A stretch of DNA of 13,371 bases from UBA4582 sp964228885 (GCA_964228885.1 CAXRCG010000220.1:1-13371); one strand, 5' to 3'; positions 7,260 through 13,239 are shown, counted from the first letter of the stretch. Notes: generated by a model from the sequence alone, not told the origin. Program-made: numbers and translations.

Positions 7260-7700
7260 TAGTAATCCCCCGTTCTTAGAGGGATTCAAAAGCAGATCTA
7301 AGGCCATCATCAGGTTGGCCTTGGGGCCAGACGCTATCGGTCTGCTCTGTGGTTTGACCAGGAATTTCTCTCCGATGGCCGTTAGGGCGGTTCAGGGGTT
7401 TGGCATCGGCAGTAACACACCCCTTGTCGGTTATCGCCTTCGGCCGGTTATTCAGTCCAAAGGTTGCGTGGCTATCCCGTTTAGCCTAAGGGAAAGCCTG
7501 CTTGTTCGGTACTCTGGTTCCTGGTGCTTTGGGTCAAGCTGGTACAAAGTATTGGGAGTTGGCGTTCGATAATGAGTACCAAAAGCAAAACAACGGGTAA
7601 ACGGTTCCTAACCGGGCGGTCAACCGGACACCATATCGCTTTCGGGCTATGGTTCCCTGTGCTGCGGTGCCGGATACCGCTGGCGTTATCGGACCATCTG
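7260..7700. other. 441-bp non-coding stretch rich in inverted repeats
   Basis: I see no convincing gene here. Short overlapping frames run through it but have no ribosome-binding sites and resemble nothing I know. AATCCC at 7264-7269 can pair with GGGATT at 7281-7286, but no T-run follows, so it is not a clear terminator. TGGTTCC..TG.GCT-like text near 7517-7535 recurs near 7649-7665, and each copy is followed by GGCGTT (7561-7566, 7682-7687). This suggests two related recombination-site-like units in tandem. The better-formed second one is listed separately. Confidence 0.4.
7609..7688. repeat. attC-like imperfect palindrome
   Basis: Nested pairing arms occur in order. TAAC (7609-7612) pairs with GTTA (7685-7688). 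GCGGT (7616-7620) pairs with ACCGC (7676-7680). CCGG (7624-7627) pairs with CCGG (7670-7673). CACC (7629-7632) pairs with GGTG (7666-7669). A7628 is left unpaired, and there are unpaired spacers between the arms. Outer TAAC/GTTA ends, a spacer, inner arms with an extrahelical base and a variable tip are the layout of integron attC sites. The outer boxes deviate from the usual RYYYAAC/GTTRRRY, and no IntI is present, so this could also be a degenerate site or an unrelated palindrome. Confidence 0.4.
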
Positions 7701-7718
7701 AATGTTCGCTTTGCGACC
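7701..7718 (+). repeat. Solo copy of the recombinase-element left-end motif
   Basis: AATGTTCGCTTTGCGACC, with no recombinase gene behind it. The stop codon of the ZapE-like gene (7724-7726) begins five bases later. The preceding bases, CCATCTG, also resemble those before the copy-1 motif (CCATTCTA), so the shared site may extend a few bases leftward. Confidence 0.75.
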
Positions 7719-7723
7719 TTTAG

Positions 7724-9262
7724 TCATTGCCGTCCCCATTCATTTCCTCCCATTTCAACCAACCGAGACGCGGCTCGTCGAAAGGAAAAGGCGAGATCAT
7801 TGGCGGACGATAGCTGTGCCAGTGACACGCCAATTCGACCCGTCGCCGACCACTCATAATATCCTCCCTCTTTGGTGCGAATCATGGTCGTCGCAAAGGA
7901 ACTTGAGTTTCCTCCCTTTTCATTGACAATCAATTCTTCATCCCCGTCGCTGCTTTCGACTTGCGCTTCAAAATCAACAAACAATTCGTCGAGCGGGACT
8001 TGTGCCGCCAGCACCAGGCGGGTACGAGATTCATAACACGCGTCAATGAGGGTCACGAACCGTCTCGCTTCGTTGAGATGATTGGCATCCAGCTGGGGGA
8101 CGCGTTCCATGATGATGACCGGAAATCGGGAACACAGAGAAATATAATCAGCCGCCCCAAGCGGTTGGTAGCACAGCTCGGAAAAGTCGAACCAGGCACA
8201 CCGGGCATTGAATCGGGCAACCTGGACGGTGCGGCCAAAGAGCACAGGAATGGTCTCGGCCTCAGTTCCGGATACAGTGTCACCAAATATTTCTTCCAAC
8301 TGCGCCTGTATGTTGTTGTTAGTATTATTATCGCCATGAATATCATTGTTTGACCAAAAATAGGATTGACCATCCGCTCGGTTTTCAAGTCGATAATCCT
8401 TCTGGGAATTCTCCATGGAAATAATGTCGAATGTGTGTCTTAGCATGTCTATGAATGGCAGAAAGAGGGAGCGGTTAATGCCTCCCTCATACAAGGCATC
8501 GGGAGAGCGATTCGAGGTAGCCACTACCACCACATTCAAATCCAATAATAATGAAAACAGTCGCTTCAAAATCATGGCATCGGCAACGTCTGTCACTTGA
8601 AATTCATCGAAACAGAGGAGTTGGGCTTCTTGTGCCAAGTGTTGCGCGATGATGGGAATCGCATCGCCTCGCGGATACTCCTGTTTGTAGACAAAAATTC
8701 GATGATGGACGTCTAGCATGAATTCGTGAAAGTGGACGCGGCGTTTGGTTATGTTTATGTGTTTGTGGCTGTCATTAGTACAGCAAGAATTATCATCAGG
8801 AACAGAAACCGACGCGTAAAAGAGATCCATTAGAAAGCTCTTGCCGACCCCGACCGGTCCATGAATGTACATGCCTCGCGGTGGCGGACCAAAAGACCAC
8901 AAATGGAACTTCTTTCGAAGAGAAGACTTAGCGTGTGCCAAGGATCGCGCCAGTAACCGTAACAGGGGTCTGCTGTTTTTAAAGCTGCCCTCTGTCGGTT
9001 CATCGCTGCGTACTGGTGGGAGTGAGGTAAGAGAACCGTGCAGGGCATCGAATTTTGCCGCCAAAGCGAGCTGCGCGTCATCTCGTCGCACCTCCCCAGC
9101 ATCCACCATGCGTTTATACGCTGCTGTCACGGGGCCTGTCGGGGAAGCCCGCCAAGCCACGCGATGTTGTGCTGTCATATTCTTCACCACAATCTTCATC
9201 AGGGAACTGATGAGTTGATTAACATGGTGGTTTGGTACGCTGGATTTCTGTATGGGTATCAA
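7724..9262 (-). CDS. ZapE/AFG1-family AAA+ ATPase with eukaryote-like features
   Basis: Up to 512 residues. The longest frame starts at TTG 9262 with AGGAGG 15 bases upstream; ATG 9199 (Met22) and ATG 9178 (Met29) are alternatives, and family similarity begins near residue 40. Walker A is GPVGVGKS (135-142), followed by MDLFY. RVHFHEFMLDVH lies at 175-186, Walker B LLCFDEF at 215-221, and ATSNRSPDALY with INRSLFLPF at 248-270. This is an unmistakable ZapE/AFG1 ATPase. Bacterial ZapE destabilises FtsZ rings; AFG1 acts in mitochondria. Bacterial ZapE is usually under 400 residues. The extra length here is an Asn-rich insert (about 300-318) and an acidic/Ser-rich insert (about 433-467). The C-terminal EWSATGR, LAQLS and FSFRRAASRLVEM motifs are typical of plant and algal AFG1. 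This suggests acquisition from a eukaryote as an intron-free gene. The neighbours give no functional link. Confidence 0.85.
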   Translation of the reverse strand: MIPIQKSSVPNHHVNQLISSLMKIVVKNMTAQHRVAWRASPTGPVTAAYKRMVDAGEVRRDDAQLALAAKFDALHGSLTSLPPVRSDEPTEGSFKNSRPLLRLLARSLAHAKSSLRKKFHLWSFGPPPRGMYIHGPVGVGKSFLMDLFYASVSVPDDNSCCTNDSHKHINITKRRVHFHEFMLDVHHRIFVYKQEYPRGDAIPIIAQHLAQEAQLLCFDEFQVTDVADAMILKRLFSLLLDLNVVVVATSNRSPDALYEGGINRSLFLPFIDMLRHTFDIISMENSQKDYRLENRADGQSYFWSNNDIHGDNNTNNNIQAQLEEIFGDTVSGTEAETIPVLFGRTVQVARFNARCAWFDFSELCYQPLGAADYISLCSRFPVIIMERVPQLDANHLNEARRFVTLIDACYESRTRLVLAAQVPLDELFVDFEAQVESSDGDEELIVNEKGGNSSSFATTMIRTKEGGYYEWSATGRIGVSLAQLSSANDLAFSFRRAASRLVEMGGNEWGRQ

Positions 9263-9277
9263 ATGAATCCTGACACA

Positions 9278-9283
9278 CCTCCT
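9278..9283 (-). promoter_or_regulatory. Ribosome-binding site upstream of the ZapE-like gene
   Basis: AGGAGG on the minus strand. It lies 15 bases before the TTG at 9262 and about nine before an ATT at 9268, so it does not settle the start. No ATG lies at ideal distance. A perfect bacterial ribosome-binding site in front of a eukaryote-like gene suggests that it is expressed in its present host. Confidence 0.5.
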
Positions 9284-9311
9284 CTATTCGGCAAGCCCCG
9301 GGTTCTGTCCT

Positions 9312-9326
9312 GTCGCTGCGAACACT
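9312..9326 (-). repeat. Degenerate right-end-like motif beyond the ZapE-like gene
   Basis: GTCGCTGCGAACACT on the plus strand. It resembles the right ends of the recombinase elements (GTCGC, spacer, then GCGAACATT), with a shorter spacer and one changed base in GCGAACA-TT. It is in inverted orientation to the solo left-end motif at 7701-7718. The ATPase gene may therefore be bracketed by a left and a right element end. The match is short and could be chance. Confidence 0.35.
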
Positions 9327-9378
9327 CCTAAAAAAGAGGCTTAATGCAGCGGGGGGAGAGTGTTGCTCCACCCGCTTG

Positions 9379-9396
9379 AATGTTCGCTTCGCGACC
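9379..9396 (+). repeat. Left-end motif of recombinase element copy 2
   Basis: AATGTTCGCTTCGCGACC. It differs from the 7701 copy by one base. Its first 12 bases are the exact reverse complement of 10181-10192. Confidence 0.8.
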
Positions 9397-9445
9397 AGGT
9401 TGGCCAGCAGAGAACAATCTTTTGAGCCATACTTAAAGGCCCTTA

Positions 9446-9459
9446 CCCTCCGAAGAGGG
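9446..9459 (+). promoter_or_regulatory. Hairpin covering the ribosome-binding site of recombinase copy 2
   Basis: The same CCCTC-CGAA-GAGGG hairpin as in copy 1, with GAGGG seven bases before the ATG at 9467. It is unchanged although the surrounding bases differ between the copies. Confidence 0.5.
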
Positions 9460-9466
9460 CCACGTC

Positions 9467-10081
9467 ATGACGTTTCCTACCAGCAAAGTTCCCTGGAACA
9501 AAGGGAAGCTCGTCGGCCAGAAGCTGCCGCTCAAACTCGAACAAATATGGGCTATCCGTATTCGGTTAGAGATAGCAAAGAACATCCGCGAGCTGGCGAT
9601 GTTCAACATGGCAATTGACTGCAAACTCCGATCCTGCGATCTGGTAAAGCTATTGGTTCGAGATATTTCCAGAAACGGTGAGGTTCTGGACCGGGCGCAA
9701 GTCATCCAGCAGAAGACCAGTCAGCCTGTTCAGTTTGAGATAACCAAAAAGACGCGCGAATCGGTCGAAGCATGGATCGAGTTGCGTGGACTCTCAGGGA
9801 TGGATTATTTGTGGCCGAGCCGGATGCGAAAGTTCGACCATATCACTAGTCACCAATACGCCCGACTTGTCAAAAAGTGGATTACGAGCATTGGACTTGA
9901 CCCTTCCGTCTACGCAACCCATTCAATGAGACGTAGCAAAGCGACATTGATTTACAAGAAGACCAAAAATCTTCGAGCCGTTCAGTTGCTGTTGGGACAC
10001 ACGAATATGTCGAGCACCGTGCGGTACCTTGGTGTCGAGGTCGAGGATGCTCTGGAGATAGCTGAGAGTATTGAGATCTAG
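9467..10081 (+). CDS. Tyrosine recombinase/integrase, copy 2, intact catalytic residues
   Basis: A 204-residue minimal tyrosine recombinase. By family pattern the catalytic set is complete: Arg55, Lys94/95, His152 and Arg155 (THSMRR), His178 (LLGHT, codon CAC at 9998-10000) and the nucleophile Tyr187 (VRYLGV). Such enzymes cut and rejoin DNA through a 3'-phosphotyrosine intermediate without making target duplications. The likely substrates are the end motifs of its own element. It differs from copy 1 by roughly 35 of 612 coding bases by eye, most of them silent, so both genes have been under protein-level constraint. The small size, a catalytic domain with little else, resembles many short stand-alone integrases annotated in gammaproteobacteria. 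Whether it can mobilise the solo-motif segments is not shown by the sequence. Confidence 0.92.
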   Translation: MTFPTSKVPWNKGKLVGQKLPLKLEQIWAIRIRLEIAKNIRELAMFNMAIDCKLRSCDLVKLLVRDISRNGEVLDRAQVIQQKTSQPVQFEITKKTRESVEAWIELRGLSGMDYLWPSRMRKFDHITSHQYARLVKKWITSIGLDPSVYATHSMRRSKATLIYKKTKNLRAVQLLLGHTNMSSTVRYLGVEVEDALEIAESIEI

Positions 10082-10180
10082 GTGCGTAACTTGTGTCCTT
10101 GGTCCCTTTGGATGCCTCAGACGCTGCAAGCCCCGGTCGATGATCACCCTCGGGTTACAGGCTCCTCCCGTCGCTAAACA

Positions 10181-10192
10181 GAAGCGAACATT
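10181..10192 (-). repeat. Right-end inverted repeat of recombinase element copy 2
   Basis: GAAGCGAACATT on the plus strand, the exact reverse complement of 9379-9390. Just inside it, GTCGC echoes the GCGACC of the left end across a short spacer. Confidence 0.75.
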
Positions 10193-10373
10193 CGCGCGCC
10201 CAAGATCCACAAGAGGGCTTGACTCGATAGGAATAGCTGACCACTACACACACGCGAGCAGGCGGAAACATCTAATTGTTCGCGTTACTCAAACAGGGAT
10301 GTTTGCAATTCCAACTCCCGGAGGATGCGATTGAAGCATATCAACGTTTAGCCATCCGATTTGTTGGTGCTAG

Positions 10374-10405
10374 GAATAAAACGGGGGACAAATAATGTCC
10401 CCCGT
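10374..10405 (-). terminator. Intrinsic terminator of the exported-protein operon
   Basis: ACGGGGGAC (10381-10389) and GTCCCCCGT (10397-10405) form a perfect 9-bp stem with a 7-base loop. Read on the minus strand, the stem is followed by TTTTATT. It lies just past the stop at 10414, so it ends the three-gene minus-strand operon. Confidence 0.85.
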
Positions 10406-10413
10406 CCAAGCCT

Positions 10414-10773
10414 CTATTCAGACCTTACAAGATAAGGTTCGATCGCGGCTTTAAGCTCTGGTGATGGGGTCCTGATGACCAATCGTTCCGATGCCATATC
10501 ATGAACGACCATCATTGAAAGAGCCTCATGGCCGAGCACGCGGATCATGACCTGACTGCCCAAGTTGTCCTTTGCTGTGGCAGCCAGTTGGCTGCTTCCA
10601 CTTGGTGTAAGCTTCAGCCAAACAGCCCCCTCAGAGATAACCGCAGCTTCAATGGCCTCGCTGGTTAAATTAACCATCAGGCCTTCGCTCTCTTGAGCAT
10701 TCACGGGTTGCGATTGAACACTGCAAGCAGACCCGATAATCACCAGGGTGAAAACACACAGTCTTAGTAACAT
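10414..10773 (-). CDS. Small exported protein with a SecD P1-head-like domain
   Basis: A 119-residue protein. Its ATG at 10773 overlaps the end of the upstream gene by 10 bp, which suggests translational coupling. Residues 1-17 form a signal peptide (MLLRLCVFTLVIIGSAC). Cys17 could be a lipidated Cys, but the box IGSAC is poor, so cleavage near NAQES is also possible. Residues about 45-112 (VWLKLTPSGSSQLAATAKDN, a Gly/Val strand, then LVIRTP) resemble the head part of the first periplasmic domain of SecD, which also occurs alone in small periplasmic proteins. A chaperone-like or binding role in the periplasm is only a guess. It is the last gene of the operon, before the terminator. Confidence 0.7.
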   Translation of the reverse strand: MLLRLCVFTLVIIGSACSVQSQPVNAQESEGLMVNLTSEAIEAAVISEGAVWLKLTPSGSSQLAATAKDNLGSQVMIRVLGHEALSMMVVHDMASERLVIRTPSPELKAAIEPYLVRSE

Positions 10774-11600
10774 GGATTAGGTGGCATCCCTTCGGTCCAA
10801 GTTGATTCGACACCATATGAAACGACGAAGGCATCAGATTTTGTTGATACCTCAAAGTTCCACCCCATTGGTTCTTCCCCGAAACTGGAGAACGTGAAGG
10901 TTACGCTCTGTTGAGGCAGGATGATCGACTCTTTCGTTTCTCCAAAAGGCCCAGTATCTTTCACAGATATGGTGGTGCCCAGAATATTCTGGTTCTTGAA
11001 CGTCAGCTTTACTGCCTGACCGTAGGAGCCACTGATAGTCGCAGAGCCTGTCAATGCACCACCTTCACCTGGAACCGGTACAAATTGCTCTGTGCGCAAG
11101 ATCTTCACAGCGTCGACTGCCAGGGCAGAATCGACAATCGTATCGCCGACATCTTGAACTTCATACGCCAGCTGCACGGTTTTTCCTACCAGTCCTGATA
11201 GATCAACGTTGTAATTGATCTCGGGCGTTGCGCCATTGTAGCCAAGCATACCTGACGACCAGCTGGAGCTGTTAACGTTACCACTCGCGATGATTTCGAC
11301 CTTCCCAGGAGCCGTTAAACGCGCAAGATAAGTATCGTTGTACTCGGTGCCGTAATACTGTGGCCACTCACTAGAGAGAAACCGGAGCCTGCCGGAAACG
11401 GCTTCATAGGCAGGTGGAACTACAAACGCTTGGCTCAGAGTACCTTTAGCTGATTGAGAGCCGGCATTGCTAACAACCGCGGCTTGGGTAACTGGACATC
11501 CATCCGCTGCGGTTGCTCCTTGTGCTCCGGCGAGAAGCATTAATGCGGTACATGGGACCACAGCGCTGATTGCTGGCAATCGGAACTTCGTAATATCCAT
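10764..11600 (-). CDS. Exported protein with the C-terminal half of a surface-protein-type beta domain
   Basis: A 278-residue protein. ATG 11600 is preceded by GGGAGAG, 15 bases after the upstream gene's stop. There is a signal peptide of about 32 residues (LMLLAGAQGATA, then ADGCP). From AAVVSNAGSQSAKGTLSQAF through FLSSEWPQYYGTEYNDTYLA to DVGDTIVDSALAVDAVKI (about 40-168) it matches, from memory, the second half of a beta-sandwich common in bacterial surface proteins with C-terminal anchor variants. The usual N-terminal half, N-GFE-G--GW, is missing here and sits instead at the end of the upstream protein. The rest (about 185-278) is beta-rich and ends NPCY, with no visible anchor or transmembrane segment. 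Cys35 and Cys277 could form a disulphide. It probably acts in the periplasm or outside the cell. Confidence 0.75.
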   Translation of the reverse strand: MDITKFRLPAISAVVPCTALMLLAGAQGATAADGCPVTQAAVVSNAGSQSAKGTLSQAFVVPPAYEAVSGRLRFLSSEWPQYYGTEYNDTYLARLTAPGKVEIIASGNVNSSSWSSGMLGYNGATPEINYNVDLSGLVGKTVQLAYEVQDVGDTIVDSALAVDAVKILRTEQFVPVPGEGGALTGSATISGSYGQAVKLTFKNQNILGTTISVKDTGPFGETKESIILPQQSVTFTFSSFGEEPMGWNFEVSTKSDAFVVSYGVESTWTEGMPPNPCY

Positions 11601-11615
11601 ATCGTTAACTCTCCC

Positions 11616-12638
11616 TTAGTTGCCTGAGTCCGGAGTGGTGAAAACAAGGTCGCGATCGATGATGGTGACGGAACCCTCTGTCGACCATCCGTCCAGTCCA
11701 GTTTCGAAACCGCTGTTGAGGAGTTCGGCATTAACTGTCTCAGGCGCTTTGAGTGTCAGATTGCGCGTGATCTGGGAGGTGTAACTAGAGAGGACGCCGG
11801 TAGTTGAGCCGCTAGCGCCGGTATCATTTTTGAAACCAACGAGGATCAAGGTGCCGTCGCCATGGACGTTCATCAGCGAAAAAGAGCCATCGGCGGAAGA
11901 GGTTGTTGAATATTTTCTGTCAGTGTCGGGAAAAATGGCAGTTACCAACGCACTTGGTACGGGCTGTCCCGAGCTGTCAAAGACGGTCCCATAGATTGCA
12001 CTGGTACCAGCCAAATCAACCGTTACAAGCACTGATGATGAGCTTTCTGTTTCAAGCAAGCTGCCCTGGGCACTGCCTGTTCGACCGTCCGATGTTGTGA
12101 CGTCAGCAACGTAAACCCCGGACTCTGTGAGATCAGTGATTGAAAAGAGACCATTGCTGTCAGTAGTTACCGTGAAGCTTGAGCCAGATTCAATAAACGA
12201 CACGGTGACTGTCGCCCCTGCGACAGGTGCTTGGTCGCTATAACCGAAAACTCCCCCGTTAATCGCCATAGTGTCAGGTTCGAAAGTCCCAGAAATGATT
12301 GAAATCACTCGCTCAGCCTCAGATACCAAGGCAGCAGCGTAGCTTTCTTCAATGGACTTTCCGCTTCCCTGGTTTATGCCAGCAATGTACTTGTTGAGCT
12401 CTTGAATCGCTTTGTCGTCGGAGCCTTTTTCAAAGTGCTTTTCAGCATTGGCTACTCGGTGGCAAAGCCCTACTTGGGGTGGGTTTTCAACAGATGAATC
12501 CAGGGTCATTGTCGCGAGCTGCTGAAAAGGCTCTGGAAGAGCTTCGCAAGCAGCGGTTCCGTTGTTGCTTGCGTAGGTTTGGAGAGGAATGAGTGAAATG
12601 GTTAATAAAGACGAGAATAAGACTATTAGTCTTAGCAT
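11616..12638 (-). CDS. Exported protein: FIMAH-like helices, two carboxypeptidase-regulatory-like repeats, partial GFExG-GW domain
   Basis: A 340-residue protein, first gene of the operon, with a perfect AGGAGG before ATG 12638. The signal peptide is residues 1-23 (cleaved near TYASNN). Residues about 60-115 (AEKHFEKGSDDKAIQELNKY, then GKSIEESYAAALVSEAERVI) match the helical FIMAH domain found between modules of extracellular proteins. Two beta-sandwich repeats follow, starting near 127 (INGGVFGYSDQAPVAGATV) and 213 (IYGTVFDSSGQPVPSALVTA). They resemble carboxypeptidase-regulatory-like domains, often used for adhesion or carbohydrate contact. The protein ends in LLNSGFETGLDGWSTEGSVT and stops soon after. 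That is the opening of a larger domain whose continuation appears in the next gene. It is likely secreted or surface-associated, and its ligand is unknown. Confidence 0.78.
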   Translation of the reverse strand: MLRLIVLFSSLLTISLIPLQTYASNNGTAACEALPEPFQQLATMTLDSSVENPPQVGLCHRVANAEKHFEKGSDDKAIQELNKYIAGINQGSGKSIEESYAAALVSEAERVISIISGTFEPDTMAINGGVFGYSDQAPVAGATVTVSFIESGSSFTVTTDSNGLFSITDLTESGVYVADVTTSDGRTGSAQGSLLETESSSSVLVTVDLAGTSAIYGTVFDSSGQPVPSALVTAIFPDTDRKYSTTSSADGSFSLMNVHGDGTLILVGFKNDTGASGSTTGVLSSYTSQITRNLTLKAPETVNAELLNSGFETGLDGWSTEGSVTIIDRDLVFTTPDSGN

Positions 12639-12643
12639 CTAAA

Positions 12644-12649
12644 GCCTCC
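12644..12649 (-). promoter_or_regulatory. Ribosome-binding site of the exported-protein operon
   Basis: AGGAGG on the minus strand, five bases before the ATG at 12638. It fixes this start firmly. Confidence 0.8.
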
Positions 12650-12669
12650 TTGTTAATTTCGGTCCTTTT

Positions 12670-12711
12670 AGCTGCTACTCCCCGTAGACTTGCAAGGGGC
12701 AGTAGCAAGCT
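12670..12711 (-). promoter_or_regulatory. Strong hairpin in the leader of the exported-protein operon
   Basis: AGCT-GCTACT-CCCC (12670-12683) pairs with GGGG-AGTAGC-AGCT (12696-12711). This gives 14 pairs with two single-base bulges (C12700, A12707) and a 12-base loop. No T-run follows on either strand, so it is not a standard terminator. It sits about 32 bases before the operon start and could be a regulatory RNA structure or a protein-binding site. It matches no riboswitch I recognise. Confidence 0.45.
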
Positions 12712-13056
12712 GGTTAAAATACTAGATGAGGATTTGAATTTCCGTGTAACGGTTTGTATTTTCATTGTTAAGTTGTGACGCCCAGATGTTTTCCCCCTGT
12801 TTGGGGTGGGCGGCCGACGTGAGTTCGTAAAGCTTTTCTAAGCTGTCCTGAAGTGAAACTTGGAGAAGTTGGAATTCTGCAGCTCTAAATAACTCTCCTG
12901 CTTGAACTCGTTTTCAACCCCTTCAGATCCTCACCGGTTTAGTGGTTCAACGATTCTGGACAGATCAGCAGTTTGATTAAATGCTGGGGACCGGTCAGAG
13001 AGTGAACAATGGTTAGAGAGTCCCTAACAAGTGACTATGGTTTTGCACTGCGACTG
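12712..13056. other. 345-bp stretch with no gene, upstream of the exported-protein operon
   Basis: It should contain the operon's promoter on the minus strand, but I find no convincing -35/-10 pair. CCCC-CTGTTT-GGGG near 12794-12807 is a short hairpin without a T-run. GTTAG near 13011 and CTAAC near 13024 are a small inverted repeat close to the solo motif at 13057. I see nothing else. Confidence 0.4.
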
Positions 13057-13074
13057 GACGTTCGCTTTGCGACC
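13057..13074 (+). repeat. Solo left-end motif abutting an IS3 remnant
   Basis: GGACGTTCGCTTTGCGACC covers the motif from 13056, with two changes in its first three bases compared with the 7701 copy. It is followed immediately by the broken IS3 transposase, so the last base of GCGACC is the breakpoint. Confidence 0.7.
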
Positions 13075-13239
13075 TGCTTGAACGAACACTGGTTTCGGGA
13101 TCTGGCCCATGCCAGAGAAATTGTCGGTAACTGGCGGCGAGACTATAACGAAAACCGGCCCCATGCAGCCTTGAGCCACAAGACACCAGTGGAGTTTGTG
13201 GCTGGCTATTGGACTACGGAAACAGGGTCAAAATTATAA
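13075..13239 (+). pseudogene. C-terminal remnant of an IS3-family transposase (OrfB)
   Basis: From 13075 the frame reads CLNEHWFRDLAHAREIVGNW, then RRDYNENRPHAALSHKTPVEF, ending in TGA at 13237-13239. This is the C-terminal end of the DDE integrase domain of IS3-family OrfB, including the last part around the catalytic Glu region and the YN-RPH motif. About four fifths of the protein is missing. The open frame continues leftward to an ATG at 13009, but residues before Cys23 of that frame derive from the solo repeat and its flank and are not transposase. The missing 5' part is not in the window. The element is inactive. Confidence 0.85.

Larger units (their letters stand above)
9379..10192 (+). 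mobile_element. Recombinase-only mobile element, copy 2 (814 bp)
   Basis: It is bounded by AATGTTCGCTTCGCGACC on the left and GAAGCGAACATT on the right, and the outer 12 bases are perfect inverted repeats. At base 12 this copy has C at both ends, where copy 1 has T at both ends, so the two ends have changed together. Content and layout match copy 1: one tyrosine recombinase, a hairpin-covered ribosome-binding site and about 110 bp after the gene. With intact recombinase and perfect ends, this copy is the better candidate for an active element. Confidence 0.77.

Noticed and set aside
7264..7286. Hairpin AATCCC/GGGATT after the large defence gene as a terminator
   Set aside because: Short stem, 11-base loop and no T-run afterwards. 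Not convincing as an intrinsic terminator.
7243..7572. Open frames of about 110 residues in 7243-7859 on the plus strand
   Set aside because: Overlap non-coding, repeat-rich sequence or the ATPase gene on the other strand. No ribosome-binding sites and low-information translations.
7886..7902. GGTCGTCGCAAAGGAAC, resembling the inverted left-end motif
   Set aside because: It encodes conserved-style residues (SFATTM) of the ATPase, matches only in part, and is not at a boundary.
2399..10192. Composite transposon or simple tandem duplication explained by the two recombinase copies
   Set aside because: The intervening content has its own solo motifs and mixed gene orientations. The copies are also too diverged for a recent duplication, so a single composite unit is not supported.
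13009..13074. Extension of the IS3 fragment frame to the ATG at 13009 as a real small gene
   Set aside because: The first 22 codons come from the solo repeat and flanking sequence. Only the part from 13075 resembles transposase.
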